Source of the DNA: Streptomyces sp. NBC_01717
GTDB lineage: Bacteria; Actinomycetota; Actinomycetes; Streptomycetales; Streptomycetaceae
Reading direction: 5' to 3'
Assembly: GCF_036248255.1 (NCBI RefSeq)
Contig: NZ_CP109178.1
Coordinates: 2,294,001 to 2,358,000 of the forward strand
DNA length: 64,000 nt
Shown: one piece after another, positions 8,101 through 16,156 of the stretch
How the letters are laid out: every line of letters begins with the position of its first letter
How positions within the stretch are numbered: position 1 is the stretch's first letter
Position numbers and translations under genes: made by a program
Notes under the pieces: generated by a model
The model's input: only the letters and a program-made list of their open reading frames with translations
Database searches by the model: none
What the model was told of the DNA's origin: nothing

Positions 8101-8574
8101 CTATTCGCTGTGCGCGAAGAGTTTGAGCACGGGGACGCCGACCTTGTGCCGGGCCCTGGACGCCCAGTCGCGGTGGAAGAACTCCTCCACGTAGTGCGGG
8201 GCGGTCAGCACGATGACCTCGTCGGCCTCCGCCTCGTCGACCACGGCCTTCAGCTTGTCCAGCGGGTGGTCCTCGACCACCTGCCCGACCGCTTGGGAGC
8301 CCGCCTTGCGCAGCGCGGCGAGCGAGACCTCGAGGGCCAGCTCGGCGGACTGCCTGGCGTCCTTGCCCTCGGGCTCCCCGAGCTCGCGGGCCGCTTCCTT
8401 CAGCTCGCCGATGGCCACGTCGTCGATGGCGCGCAGCAGTACGTCCGCCTGGTCACCGCGCGGCTGCATCAGTACGACGAACGAGGTCCCCTCGTCCCCG
8501 TGGAGGGTGGTGACGAACTCGACGTCCTCGGAAGTGAGGGGCTTCTCGATCATCAAAACGCTGGTGAACACCAC
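8101..8574 (-). CDS. Conserved hypothetical protein upstream of murC
   Basis: Protein of 157 residues starting at a GTG at 8574 (VVFTSVLMIEKPL), with AAGG six nt upstream; further upstream the frame is open but the sequence has no coding character. The protein is soluble, acidic and probably alpha/beta, with a repeated DVEFVTTLHGDEGTSFVVLM strand pattern at the N-terminus and a VIVLTAPHYVEEFFHRDWAS segment at the C-terminus. Homologues are widespread in Streptomyces next to murC and are sometimes labelled indole-3-glycerol phosphate synthase, which I see no basis for. The pattern with a terminal His/Asp-rich loop recalls nucleotide-binding stress-type folds but this is only a suggestion. Confidence 0.75.
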   Translation of the reverse strand: MVFTSVLMIEKPLTSEDVEFVTTLHGDEGTSFVVLMQPRGDQADVLLRAIDDVAIGELKEAARELGEPEGKDARQSAELALEVSLAALRKAGSQAVGQVVEDHPLDKLKAVVDEAEADEVIVLTAPHYVEEFFHRDWASRARHKVGVPVLKLFAHSE

Positions 8575-8626
8575 AGGCGCCCTTCTGCTCCATCGGCCGT
8601 CGCAGGCCGCTGCCGAAACCGTCCTT

Positions 8627-8644
8627 CCCCGTGCGGGCACGGGG
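8627..8644. terminator. Short GC hairpin downstream of the RibD-like gene
   Basis: CCCCGTGC (8627-8634) and GCACGGGG (8637-8644) pair with a 2-nt gap. It lies about 60 nt past the stop of the leftward gene at 8703 and about 50 nt upstream of the next leftward start, so it could end the former or fold in the leader of the latter. Confidence 0.4.
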
Positions 8645-8702
8645 ACTGCGAGAGCTATTGTGCCCACCGGAAGCTAACCGGAACGGGATATTCCGATGAT
8701 TG

Positions 8703-9467
8703 TCAGATCCGACGGTACCGAGTGAACAGGAACCCGGCCTCCTCCAGCAGCGACGCCAGGGTGAATCGTTCCGGCACCGCCACCGCCGGACCTCCGGCGA
8801 TCCGCTGGGCGTCCCCGGCGGTCAGCATCGGCGAGAGGGTCAGACACAGCTCGTCCAGCACCCCCGCAGCGATGAACTGACCGAGCAACCGGGGTCCGCC
8901 CTCCGCCAGCTGCCGGTCGAGCCCGCGGTCCGCGAGTTCCCGTACGGCCCTGACGGGGTCCACCCGGGAGCCCTCCCCCGCGGTCACCACCTCGGCGCCC
9001 GCCTTCCGGGCCGCTTCGATCCGAGCCGGCGGCGCGCCGTTGCCGGTGAGGACGAGGGTCGGGACGAGCGGCGAGACGAACAGCGGAAGCGAGAAGTCCA
9101 GATCCAGACTGCCGCTGACCACGGCGATCGCCGGTGCGGGCCCCTGCCCGGCCGCCGCCCGCCGCGCGGCGAAGGCCTCCCGGGCCCGGGCCGGCCGGTA
9201 ACCCTCCATGCGCACGGTCTCCGCACCCACCACGACGACATCGGCCAGCCCGCGCAACGTACCGAAGATCCGCATGTCCGTCTCGCAGGAGATCGGCTGC
9301 GAGCGGCCGTCGTGCTGGGCGGCGCCGTCGAGCGTGGAGACCATGTTGGCGCGCAGCCACGGACCGTCCCCTTCGGGGTACGCATAGGCGTCGGCCAGCT
9401 CGTCCAGACTCCACTCCCCCGCTTCGGCAGCCGGTGTCTGGTCGGTCACAGGGAAGAGGCGTCGCAT
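8703..9467 (-). CDS. Pyrimidine reductase family protein (RibD C-terminal domain)
   Basis: Protein of 254 residues covering one RibD C-terminal/dihydrofolate-reductase-like domain. Motifs are MVSTLDGAAQHDGRS, a DMRIFGTLRGLADVVVVGA segment and the NADPH-binding GAETVRMEGYRP. The canonical family reduces the ribosyl chain of the riboflavin precursor, but stand-alone copies like this one lack the deaminase half and may act on another pyrimidine or pterin-like substrate; that is open. The start codon is an ATG at 9467 with no good ribosome site, and it is only 36 nt from the divergent zapE start, so a leaderless transcript is possible. Confidence 0.88.
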   Translation of the reverse strand: MRRLFPVTDQTPAAEAGEWSLDELADAYAYPEGDGPWLRANMVSTLDGAAQHDGRSQPISCETDMRIFGTLRGLADVVVVGAETVRMEGYRPARAREAFAARRAAAGQGPAPAIAVVSGSLDLDFSLPLFVSPLVPTLVLTGNGAPPARIEAARKAGAEVVTAGEGSRVDPVRAVRELADRGLDRQLAEGGPRLLGQFIAAGVLDELCLTLSPMLTAGDAQRIAGGPAVAVPERFTLASLLEEAGFLFTRYRRI

Positions 9468-9503
9468 TCGTGCAGTCTCGCACGGCGCTTAAGCTTGACA
9501 GCT
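9468..9503. promoter_or_regulatory. 36-nt divergent promoter gap between the RibD-like gene and zapE
   Basis: Two divergent genes start only 36 nt apart, and neither start has a convincing Shine-Dalgarno sequence. The promoters must therefore lie inside or overlap the opposite coding sequences, and both mRNAs may be leaderless. An AAGCTT-centred palindrome is present around 9491. Confidence 0.35.
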
Positions 9504-10595
9504 GTGTCGTCATCCACCGCCGTGCCTGGGCAGAGTCCCATAGCCGAAACGGCCCCGCTGTCCCTGTGCGCCCTTGAGCCGCACGTCCCTGCCGACCGTC
9601 TGGTCGCCGAGATGGTGCCGCCGCCGCGCTTCGACTCGGTGCGCTTCGACACGTACGTCCCCGACCCCGACCAGCCCAGTCAGGTCGAGGCGGTCAAGGT
9701 CCTCAGCGGGTTCGCGACCGGGCTCGGCGGCGCGCACGCGACCGGTACCGGCAAGCGCAAGTGGTTCGGCAGGAAGGCTGCGCCGGTGGCCGGACCGCTC
9801 GGCGTGTATCTCGACGGCGGTTACGGAGTCGGCAAGACGCACCTGCTGGCCTCGCTCTGGCACGCCACGCCCGCCGCCCCGTCGCTCAAGGCGTTCGGCA
9901 CCTTCGTGGAGCTGACAAATCTGGTCGGCGCCCTGGGCTTCCAGCAGACCGTGCAGACACTCAGCGGGCACCGGCTGCTCTGCATCGACGAATTCGAGCT
10001 CGACGACCCGGGCGACACCGTCCTCGTGTCGTCGCTGCTCAGCAGGCTGGTCGAAGCGGGGGTCGCGCTGGCCGCCACCTCCAACACGCTGCCCGGCAAG
10101 CTCGGCGAGGGGCGCTTCGCCGCCGCCGACTTCCTGCGGGAGATCCAGGGCCTGTCCTCGCACTTCCGTCCGCTGCGGATCGACGGCGAGGACTACCGGC
10201 ACCGTGGGCTGCCCGCGGCCCCCGCCCCGTACTCCGACGAGCAGGTCACCAGGGCGGCGTACGCCACCGCGGGCGCGAGTCTGGACGACTTCCCGGCACT
10301 GCTCGACCATCTGGCCCGTGTCCATCCGAGCCGGTACGGGGCGCTGACGGACGGCGTCCGGGCGGTCTGCCTCACCGACGTGCAGCCGGTGCCGGACCAG
10401 TCGACGGCGCTGCGGCTCGTGGTACTCGCCGACCGGCTGTACGACCGGGAGATACCGGTGCTCGCCTCCGGGCTCCCGTTCGACCGGCTGTTCAGTGACG
10501 AGATGCTGAACGGGGGGTACCGGAAGAAGTACTTCCGGGCGATCTCCCGGCTGACGGCGCTGGCGCGCGACGCAAAGGGACTGGTGGCGCAGTAG
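9504..10595 (+). CDS. zapE: Cell division protein ZapE (AFG1-type ATPase)
   Basis: Protein of 363 residues from a GTG at 9504 (VSSSTAVPGQ); the reading frame continues upstream but that part is antisense to the divergent gene. The P-loop GVYLDGGYGVGKTHLLASLW, the Walker B-like RLLCIDEFELDDP, and the sensor segment AATSNTLP identify the AFG1/ZapE P-loop ATPase family. In proteobacteria ZapE destabilises FtsZ rings; in Streptomyces the role is inferred only. Members are cytoplasmic. A short Ala/Gly/Lys insert around residues 75-90 (between the N-terminal region and the P-loop) is typical for actinobacterial copies. Confidence 0.9.
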   Translation: MSSSTAVPGQSPIAETAPLSLCALEPHVPADRLVAEMVPPPRFDSVRFDTYVPDPDQPSQVEAVKVLSGFATGLGGAHATGTGKRKWFGRKAAPVAGPLGVYLDGGYGVGKTHLLASLWHATPAAPSLKAFGTFVELTNLVGALGFQQTVQTLSGHRLLCIDEFELDDPGDTVLVSSLLSRLVEAGVALAATSNTLPGKLGEGRFAAADFLREIQGLSSHFRPLRIDGEDYRHRGLPAAPAPYSDEQVTRAAYATAGASLDDFPALLDHLARVHPSRYGALTDGVRAVCLTDVQPVPDQSTALRLVVLADRLYDREIPVLASGLPFDRLFSDEMLNGGYRKKYFRAISRLTALARDAKGLVAQ

Positions 10596-10634
10596 GTTCG
10601 GATGCGGTAACTCCATCATCCGAAGGGAACCAGC

Positions 10635-11060
10635 ATGGCAACCACGCGTCAGGCGCACACGGTCTGGGAAGGCAACCTGATCGAGGGCGAGGGCGTTGTC
10701 ACGTTCGACTCCTCCGGCATCGGGGACTACGCGGTGTCGTGGCCGTCCCGCGCGGAAAAGGCGAACGGCAAGACCAGCCCGGAGGAGCTCATCGCGGCGG
10801 CGCACTCCAGTTGCTTCTCGATGGCGCTGTCCAACGGTCTGACCACGGCCGGCAACGCGCCGACCCGGCTGAACACCCAGGCCGAGGTCACGTTCCAGCC
10901 CGGCACCGGCATCACCGGCATCCACCTCACCGTGCAGGGCGAGGTGCCCGGTCTCGACGAGGCGGGCTTCGTCAAGGCTGCCGAGGACGCCAAGGCGAAC
11001 TGCCCGGTCAGCCAGGCGCTCACGGGCACGACGATCACCCTGACCGCTTCGCTCGTCTGA
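10635..11060 (+). CDS. OsmC family peroxiredoxin-like protein
   Basis: Protein of 141 residues starting at ATG 10635 with AAGGGA upstream. The two redox cysteines characteristic of OsmC are present: SSCFSMALS near residue 60 and NCPVSQAL near residue 125. Such proteins detoxify organic hydroperoxides through thiol chemistry in the cytoplasm. The sequence is full length (KTSPEELIAAAHSSCF block included). It follows zapE by 39 nt on the same strand and may be read from the same promoter or its own. Confidence 0.94.
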   Translation: MATTRQAHTVWEGNLIEGEGVVTFDSSGIGDYAVSWPSRAEKANGKTSPEELIAAAHSSCFSMALSNGLTTAGNAPTRLNTQAEVTFQPGTGITGIHLTVQGEVPGLDEAGFVKAAEDAKANCPVSQALTGTTITLTASLV

Positions 11061-11186
11061 TCCCACGGGCCACGGCAGGCCCACGACGCGTCACCAGGCA
11101 CAGTGACCCGCATGGTTCCCGCGCGGCGATGCGCGTGGTACACACATGCGGGTCACTTCTCCTGTCCGCCAGCAGGGAGTTGCCTC

Positions 11187-12566
11187 ATGTCATCTGCACC
11201 AGCACGACGACTCGCAACACGCCGACAGGTCCTGGCCGGCAGCGGCGCGACCGCTGTCTCGATCGCCTTCGCCGGGGCCTTCTCCGAACTCTTCGCGGGC
11301 ACCGCCGCCGCCCGTGGCCACAGGGGCTACGGACCGCTGGTCCCCGACCCGGACGGCCTGCTCGACCTGCCGAAGGGGTTCCGCTACCGGGTGCTGTCCC
11401 GGGAGGGCGACCGGCTCCGCTCCGGCGAGGGCCCGGTGCCCAGCAACCACGACGGCATGGCCGCCTTCGCCGGCCACCGGGGCCGCGTCCACCTCGTCCG
11501 CAACCACGAGAACCGGGTCACCGCGAAGATCGCGGTCCCGGCCGTCGACGGCCTCACCTACGACCCGATGGGCAAGGGCGGCTGCACAGCACTGGAGCTC
11601 GACAGCCGCGGCGCCGTCCTCGGTGAACGCGTGGCCATCGCCGGCACCGCGGTGAACTGCGCGGGCGGCCGCACCCCTTGGAACACCTGGCTGACCTGCG
11701 AGGAGACCGAGGACCGGGCCGGCACCAACGGCTACACCAAGGACCACGGCTTCATCTTCGAGGTGGACGGCGCCGACCCGCACCGCACCGGAGCCGTGCC
11801 ACTCACCGCGATGGGCCGGTTCCAGCACGAGGCGATCGCGATCGATCCGAACAACGGGATCGTCTACGAGACGGAGGACGCGTTCGAGAAGCCGTTCGGG
11901 CTCTTCTACCGCTTCCTGCCGGAGAAACCACTGGGCGGCACGGGCTCCTTGCGGGCCGGCGGCGAACTGCAGGCCATGCGGGTGCCCGGCGTCCCCGACC
12001 TCTCCGTCATCCAGGAGACCGGTGCGAGCTTCGACCGGATCGAGTGGGTCCCCGTACCGGATCCGCAGGCCGCGGGAACGCCCATCCGGCTGCAGGACTT
12101 CGGCCCGAAGGGCATCACGCATGCCCAGAAGCTGGAGGGCTGCTACTGGGGCGGCTCGTCGGTCTACTTCGTCTCCAGCTTCGCGCAGAGTGCGGCGGGG
12201 TCGGCGGCCGACCACTTCGGCCAGGTGTGGCGGTACGAACCGAAGCGCCGCCGCCTCACCCTGGTGGTCGTGTTCGGCCCGGGTACGGATGTCCAACTGC
12301 CCGGCGAGTCCCCCGACAACATCTGCCTGACGTCCGACGGCGGGCTGATGGTGTGCGAGGACGGCAACGGCGCCCAGCATGTGTTCGGTGTGACGCGGAG
12401 CGGCGAGGTGTACGCGATGGCGCGCGGCCGGCAGAACATCGGTACGCCCCAGGAGCCCGAGTGGGGCGAGTTCGCCGGGGTCACGTTCGCGCCGGACGGC
12501 GGAACGATGTTCGTCAACTGCTACACGCCCGGGACGACGTTCGCCGTGACGGGCCCTTGGCGCTGA
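11187..12566 (+). CDS. Tat-exported PhoX-family (DUF839) protein
   Basis: Protein of 459 residues starting at ATG 11187 with GGGAG upstream. The N-terminus carries a twin-arginine signal (TRRQVLAGSG) with a hydrophobic core and an Ala-rich cleavage region ending near residue 45, so the mature protein is secreted folded. The body matches the PhoX/DUF839 beta-propeller family: SNHDGMAAFAG, NHENRVT, CAGGRTPWNTWLTCEETEDR, a GRFQHEAIAIDP segment and SPDNICLTSDGGLMVCEDGN. Members are Ca/Fe-dependent phosphatases, often induced by phosphate limitation, but many Streptomyces paralogues are uncharacterised. No PHO box was identified upstream by eye. Confidence 0.87.
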   Translation: MSSAPARRLATRRQVLAGSGATAVSIAFAGAFSELFAGTAAARGHRGYGPLVPDPDGLLDLPKGFRYRVLSREGDRLRSGEGPVPSNHDGMAAFAGHRGRVHLVRNHENRVTAKIAVPAVDGLTYDPMGKGGCTALELDSRGAVLGERVAIAGTAVNCAGGRTPWNTWLTCEETEDRAGTNGYTKDHGFIFEVDGADPHRTGAVPLTAMGRFQHEAIAIDPNNGIVYETEDAFEKPFGLFYRFLPEKPLGGTGSLRAGGELQAMRVPGVPDLSVIQETGASFDRIEWVPVPDPQAAGTPIRLQDFGPKGITHAQKLEGCYWGGSSVYFVSSFAQSAAGSAADHFGQVWRYEPKRRRLTLVVVFGPGTDVQLPGESPDNICLTSDGGLMVCEDGNGAQHVFGVTRSGEVYAMARGRQNIGTPQEPEWGEFAGVTFAPDGGTMFVNCYTPGTTFAVTGPWR

Positions 12567-12575
12567 TGCGCTGAG

Positions 12576-12617
12576 CGGTACGGGGCGGCGGGCGGCACCG
12601 TCCGCCGCCCCGTACCG
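12576..12617. terminator. Strong bidirectional hairpin after the PhoX-like gene
   Basis: A 16-bp perfect stem: CGGTACGGGGCGGCGG at 12576-12591 pairs with 12602-12617 around a 10-nt loop. It lies 9 nt after the PhoX-like stop and about 100 nt from the convergent gene at 12715. Confidence 0.75.
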
Positions 12618-12714
12618 GATCGGTCCGCGGGCGCCCGCCTGGGGCCACATCAACTCCAGGAAGGACAGCGGCTGATGCCTCGGTCGGCGTCCTCCGTGCG
12701 CGTCCGGTGGCTCG

Positions 12715-12909
12715 TCAGCCCGAGCAGGCCGTGCGCTGCGCCTCCTGCCACTCGCAGACCGGGCAGAGCGTGATCCCCTTGACCGACTCCGGATACTCGG
12801 TCGGCTCCCGGCACAGCACACACTCGGCGTACGGAGGTCCTGATTCCGCTGCGCCGGCAGCCACCGGCACCGGCCTCGCGCCGGGCGTCTCGCAGTACGA
12901 CTCGTCCAT
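12715..12909 (-). CDS. Small zinc-ribbon-like conserved protein
   Basis: Protein of 64 residues starting with MDESYCETP at 12909. Two cysteine pairs, CVLC and CPVC, separated by a PTEYPESVKGITL segment, look like a small zinc ribbon; further cysteines are at residue 6 and near the end (TACSG). It follows the ABC permease by 10 nt on the same strand, so it may be in that operon. No known function. Confidence 0.6.
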   Translation of the reverse strand: MDESYCETPGARPVPVAAGAAESGPPYAECVLCREPTEYPESVKGITLCPVCEWQEAQRTACSG

Positions 12910-12919
12910 GCGCACGAGC

Positions 12920-13594
12920 CTAAGGGCTGTCCCGCAGCGAAGTGAGCCGGCAGACGACCGTCCCCACCGCCGCGGCCACGGCGGCGGCGCAGATCAGCGG
13001 CACGACAGGGATGTGGACCGCCCCGGTCAGCGATCCGGTGACCAGCCCCGTGACCGCGTACTTCGCGGGCGAGCCGGTGGTCACCAGGGACAGCAGGGCG
13101 GCGAGCGCGGTGGCCGCGATCGACCAGCCGCGGCGGTGCAGCACCGGGCGCGTGCACAGCGCGCCGACCGCCGCTCCGAGCAACGCGCAGCAGGCGGCGG
13201 CGAGCAGCCCGGCGAGTCCGGCGAGCAGCAGCGGAACGCGGACCGTGTGGTCGGCGTTGGCCGGATCGCTGATCAGCAGCACGATCGCGGTGGCCGCCGT
13301 ACCCAGCAGTCCGGCGCAGCCCACGGCGGTGAGCAGCGATGCCAGGTGGACCTTCGGCTGCCCGGCCACGGCGGCGGCGACGGTCCGGGCGGCGGGCGGC
13401 TCCTGGGTGGCGCAGAGCTGGACGAGCCAGGCGGTGACCGGCAGGAGCGCGGCGGCGGCGTAACCGAGTGAGTCGAGCACGGGCTGCCCCGACTGGACTC
13501 CCACGGCGAGGAGGACCGCGTACAGCAGGACGGGGGCGAGCCAGCGCTGGGAGCGGAGCAGCAGGGCGGCCTGGTAGCGGATCAGCGCGGTCAT
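12920..13594 (-). CDS. ABC transporter permease (actinobacterial type)
   Basis: Protein of 224 residues from ATG 13594, which overlaps the upstream ATPase stop by 4 nt (ATGA), indicating translational coupling. It has about six hydrophobic segments, for example WLAPVLLYAVLLAVGV, GYAAAALLPVTAWLVQL and the Leu/Ala-rich LLLAGLAGLLAAACCALLGA. No soluble domain or signal peptide. It is the membrane partner of the ATPase at 13591-14454; substrate unknown. Such small exporter pairs usually move peptides, lipids or drugs. Confidence 0.8.
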   Translation of the reverse strand: MTALIRYQAALLLRSQRWLAPVLLYAVLLAVGVQSGQPVLDSLGYAAAALLPVTAWLVQLCATQEPPAARTVAAAVAGQPKVHLASLLTAVGCAGLLGTAATAIVLLISDPANADHTVRVPLLLAGLAGLLAAACCALLGAAVGALCTRPVLHRRGWSIAATALAALLSLVTTGSPAKYAVTGLVTGSLTGAVHIPVVPLICAAAVAAAVGTVVCRLTSLRDSP

Positions 13595-14454
13595 GGGATC
13601 CGGGACGATTCGGTTCGGGGTGCCGGTTCCGGTGCTGCCGCCGCCGACAGCTGCCGGATGTGCCACGGCGGCCGGGCCGTCAGCAGGGCACGAAGGAGCG
13701 CGTCCGAGTGCACGGCCGCGACCATGAGCCGCAGGGTGCCGTCGGGTCCGGGTTCCTGCACGGGGGCGCCGGGCAGCCCAGCCGGAAGGGTGGTCCCGGA
13801 CGCACCGGTGACCTCGATCCGTACCCGCGGCCCGGTCTCGTACGCCGCCTCCCGCGCCGCTACGGGGACGAGCCCGAGCCCCTCGACCCGGTGGGTAGTG
13901 TCGATCACGCCCGCCAGCCGGCGCGGATCGTGGTCGACGAAGACGACGGTGGCTCCGGCCGTGACCCGTTCCGCGACGGCGCGGTCCAGTTCGTCGCGGG
14001 CGGCGGTGTCCAGGCCGGTCCATGCCTCGTCCAGGACGAGGAGTTCCGGTTCGGCGAGGAGGGCCTGGGCCACGGCGACCTTCTGGCTGGTGCCCTTGGA
14101 GAGTTCCGACAGCGGTGTACGGGCATGGTCGGCGGCCCCGAACCGGGCCAGCCATGCCTGCGCCCGCCCGGTCGCCTCGGCGGTGCGCAGGCCGTGGATC
14201 CGGCCCAGGTGGACGAGGTACCCGGCCGCGGTGAAGGGCAGCGCCGCCGGGAAACGCTCGGGAACGTAGGCCGTACGCGGCCTGCGGCCGGTGATCCGCC
14301 CCTCGGTCGGGGCGTCGATCCCCGCGAGCAGCCTCAGCAGGGTCGATTTGCCCGAACCGTTGGCGCCCTCGATCCGGATCAGGGTGTGCGCGGGCAGGTC
14401 GAGGTCGACCCCGCGCAGCACCCACGGTCCGCCGAGGCCGTAGCGACGGCCCAC
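13591..14454 (-). CDS. ABC transporter ATP-binding protein
   Basis: Protein of 287 residues from the GTG at 14454. The frame is open about 42 nt further upstream without ATG/GTG/TTG, where in-frame CTG codons (QLNLTGVGRRYG) would match related proteins better, so the true start may be at a CTG near 14469. Walker A is EGANGSGKST, the signature is LSKGTSQKVAVAQALL and Walker B is LLVLDEAWTGLD. The C-terminal 90 residues are an accessory domain. The gene lies 11 nt downstream of the AIM24 gene and overlaps its permease gene by 4 nt. Confidence 0.9.
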   Translation of the reverse strand: MGRRYGLGGPWVLRGVDLDLPAHTLIRIEGANGSGKSTLLRLLAGIDAPTEGRITGRRPRTAYVPERFPAALPFTAAGYLVHLGRIHGLRTAEATGRAQAWLARFGAADHARTPLSELSKGTSQKVAVAQALLAEPELLVLDEAWTGLDTAARDELDRAVAERVTAGATVVFVDHDPRRLAGVIDTTHRVEGLGLVPVAAREAAYETGPRVRIEVTGASGTTLPAGLPGAPVQEPGPDGTLRLMVAAVHSDALLRALLTARPPWHIRQLSAAAAPEPAPRTESSRIP

Positions 14455-14465
14455 CCCGGTCAGGT

Positions 14466-15143
14466 TCAGTTGGCCGATGCCTTCTCGGGCTTGAGCTCAC
14501 TGGGCCGTACGATCACGAACCCCTCGCCGTCCAGCCTCAGTTGGACGGCCTCCCCGGAGCCGCCGCGGATCATCGAGCCGAAGCTCTGCGAGCGGTGCAG
14601 CGACGTGGCCAGTTGGCTGCTCCAGCCGACCACGGCGTCCGTATCGACGCACACCGGCTGCTGAGCCGTGACCGGGATCACTATGGGATGCCCCTCACAC
14701 ATCAGGCCGAGCTTGCCGTAGCCGCTGAAGACGCTGTTGAAGATTCCGCCGCCGGTCATTCCGGCACCCTTCACCGTCTTGATCTCGTACGAGAGCGTGG
14801 CGTCGAAACACAGGACGTTGCGACCGTTGATGGTGAGGACGTCGCCCTGCTCCATCTCCACGATGAAGCAGTTGGCGGCCTCGTGGGCGAACCACGCCTC
14901 GCCCTGGCCGCGGACCGCCATCAGCGGCAGGCCCTCTCCGGTGACGGCGCGCTTGAGCATGCCGCCGAGGCCCTGCCCCTTGCGCTCGAACTGCAGATCG
15001 CCGCGGAAGGCGACCATCGATCCCTGCCGTGCGTGCATCTCGCCGTTCACGGCGTACTTGATGGACTTCGTGTTCTGCAGGGTCATTCCCGGGGCGGTTG
15101 CCGGCTTGACCATGTTCTCGCTGGAAAAGAGATCGCTCTTCAT
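14466..15143 (-). CDS. AIM24 family protein
   Basis: Protein of 225 residues from ATG 15143, with GTGAGG 9 nt upstream; a further ATG at 15152 would have no spacing from that site. The AIM24/TraP-like beta fold is seen in repeated strands: MHARQGSMVAFRGDLQF, CFIVEMEQGDVLTINGRNVL and the Gly-rich GAGMTGGGIFNSVFSGYG. Members are cytoplasmic; in yeast Aim24 is mitochondrial, and bacterial roles are unclear. It is first in a leftward operon with the ABC exporter. Confidence 0.88.
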   Translation of the reverse strand: MKSDLFSSENMVKPATAPGMTLQNTKSIKYAVNGEMHARQGSMVAFRGDLQFERKGQGLGGMLKRAVTGEGLPLMAVRGQGEAWFAHEAANCFIVEMEQGDVLTINGRNVLCFDATLSYEIKTVKGAGMTGGGIFNSVFSGYGKLGLMCEGHPIVIPVTAQQPVCVDTDAVVGWSSQLATSLHRSQSFGSMIRGGSGEAVQLRLDGEGFVIVRPSELKPEKASAN

Positions 15144-15225
15144 GCGGTGCATCCTCACCCGGAGCGATTCATTCCGCCAAGGAGCCGGGAAACCCGGGAG
15201 AGGGACGGCTGGCAGACTTGGACGA

Positions 15226-15993
15226 GTGAGCAGCAACGACACCTCCCCTCCCCTGTCCCAGCCGGACTCCTCGGCCCGGTCGGGCGCCACGTCCACGTCC
15301 GTCTCCCCCTTCCAGTCCGAGCGGAACAGCCGGGACGACGCCCCGCAGTACGTACTGCCGCTGGTCGTGCACATCGAGAAGACCGACCCCCCGGCCCGCA
15401 CCGACGCACTGCGCACCGCCGCCCGCGCCGTCCTCGTGATGCTCTCCGACGAGCGGTCCGTCGGCGAGGGCGAGTGGGCGCAGGCCATCCACGACTGGCA
15501 GGACGCCCGGATCCGCAAGGTCGTGCGCCGGGCGCGCGGCGCGGAGTGGCGCAAGGCGTCCGCTCTTCCCGGCATCACGGTCACGGGCGAGAGCGCCGAG
15601 GTACGGGTGTTCCCGCCGGTGCCGCTGGACGGCTGGCCGAAGGAGCTGGCCAAGCTCCAGGTGTCGGGCACGGACCTGGACGACCCCGAGCCGCCCGCCG
15701 CACCCGACCCGTCCGGCCCCGTGCTCTGGCTGAACCCGGAGCTCGGCATGTCCGCGGGCAAGGAGATGGCGCAGGCCGGGCACGGCGCACAGCTCGCCTG
15801 GTGGGAGCTGTCGGAGACGGAGCGCAAGGCCTGGCGCGAGGACGGGTTCCCGCTCTCCGTCGCCACCCCGGACGCCGCCCGCTGGGCGGAACTCACCGTG
15901 AGCGGACTTCCGGTGGTGCGCGACGCCGGCTTCACGGAGATCGCCCCGGGGTCCTGCACGGTGGTCGCCGACCATCCGGCGCTGCGTCGCTGA
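15226..15993 (+). CDS. Peptidyl-tRNA hydrolase 2-like protein
   Basis: Protein of 255 residues from a GTG at 15226 (VSSNDTSPP); the frame extends upstream but there it is antisense to the AIM24 gene. The N-terminal 45 residues are low-complexity; an alpha/beta domain with PQYVLPLVVHIEKTDPPART follows, and the C-terminal half ends in LWLNPELGMSAGKEMAQAGH, which matches the lysine and Gln-x-x-His active-site pattern of the Pth2 family. Hydrolysis of peptidyl-tRNA is known for archaeal and eukaryotic Pth2; a distinct substrate in actinobacteria is possible since these bacteria also encode Pth1. Confidence 0.8.
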   Translation: MSSNDTSPPLSQPDSSARSGATSTSVSPFQSERNSRDDAPQYVLPLVVHIEKTDPPARTDALRTAARAVLVMLSDERSVGEGEWAQAIHDWQDARIRKVVRRARGAEWRKASALPGITVTGESAEVRVFPPVPLDGWPKELAKLQVSGTDLDDPEPPAAPDPSGPVLWLNPELGMSAGKEMAQAGHGAQLAWWELSETERKAWREDGFPLSVATPDAARWAELTVSGLPVVRDAGFTEIAPGSCTVVADHPALRR

Positions 15994-16043
15994 GCGTCCG
16001 GCATGCGCCGTTGAACGCTCCGGTGCGCCGCTGCGTATCTCCC

Positions 16044-16076
16044 GATACTGCCCCACCGACGCTACTGACCAGTATC
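16044..16076. promoter_or_regulatory. Inverted repeat upstream of the DUF4142 gene
   Basis: GATACTG at 16044-16050 and CAGTATC at 16070-16076, separated by 19 nt, form a perfect inverted repeat in an otherwise unremarkable intergenic stretch. It could be a repressor or activator site or simply a hairpin. No known motif was recognised. Confidence 0.3.
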
Positions 16077-16104
16077 TTGAGCGACCAGTCAGGCGCCGGT
16101 CGTT

Positions 16105-16131
16105 GGAACCGGCAGTCGATTCGACGCCGTC
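16105..16131 (+). promoter_or_regulatory. Possible ECF-sigma-type promoter before the DUF4142 gene
   Basis: GGAAC at 16105-16109 followed after about 18 nt by CGTC at 16128-16131 fits the general GGAAC/CGTC layout of extracytoplasmic-function sigma promoters. Position, about 25 nt ahead of the start, is suitable. Such matches also occur by chance. Confidence 0.2.
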
Positions 16132-16156
16132 ACACCTCGGCCCGGGAGAAACCTTG

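Noticed and set aside
8101..8574. Indole-3-glycerol phosphate synthase label for the protein before murC
   Set aside because: The protein is 157 residues and lacks the TIM-barrel length and motifs of that enzyme.
7147..8880. Long rightward open frame of 577 codons
   Set aside because: Antisense to murC and neighbours, rich in Gly/Arg/Asp/Val typical of the opposite frame of high-GC genes, and no homology recognised.
9510..11084. Leftward open frame of 524 codons
   Set aside because: Lies opposite zapE and the OsmC gene, both clearly real; composition is that of a shadow frame.
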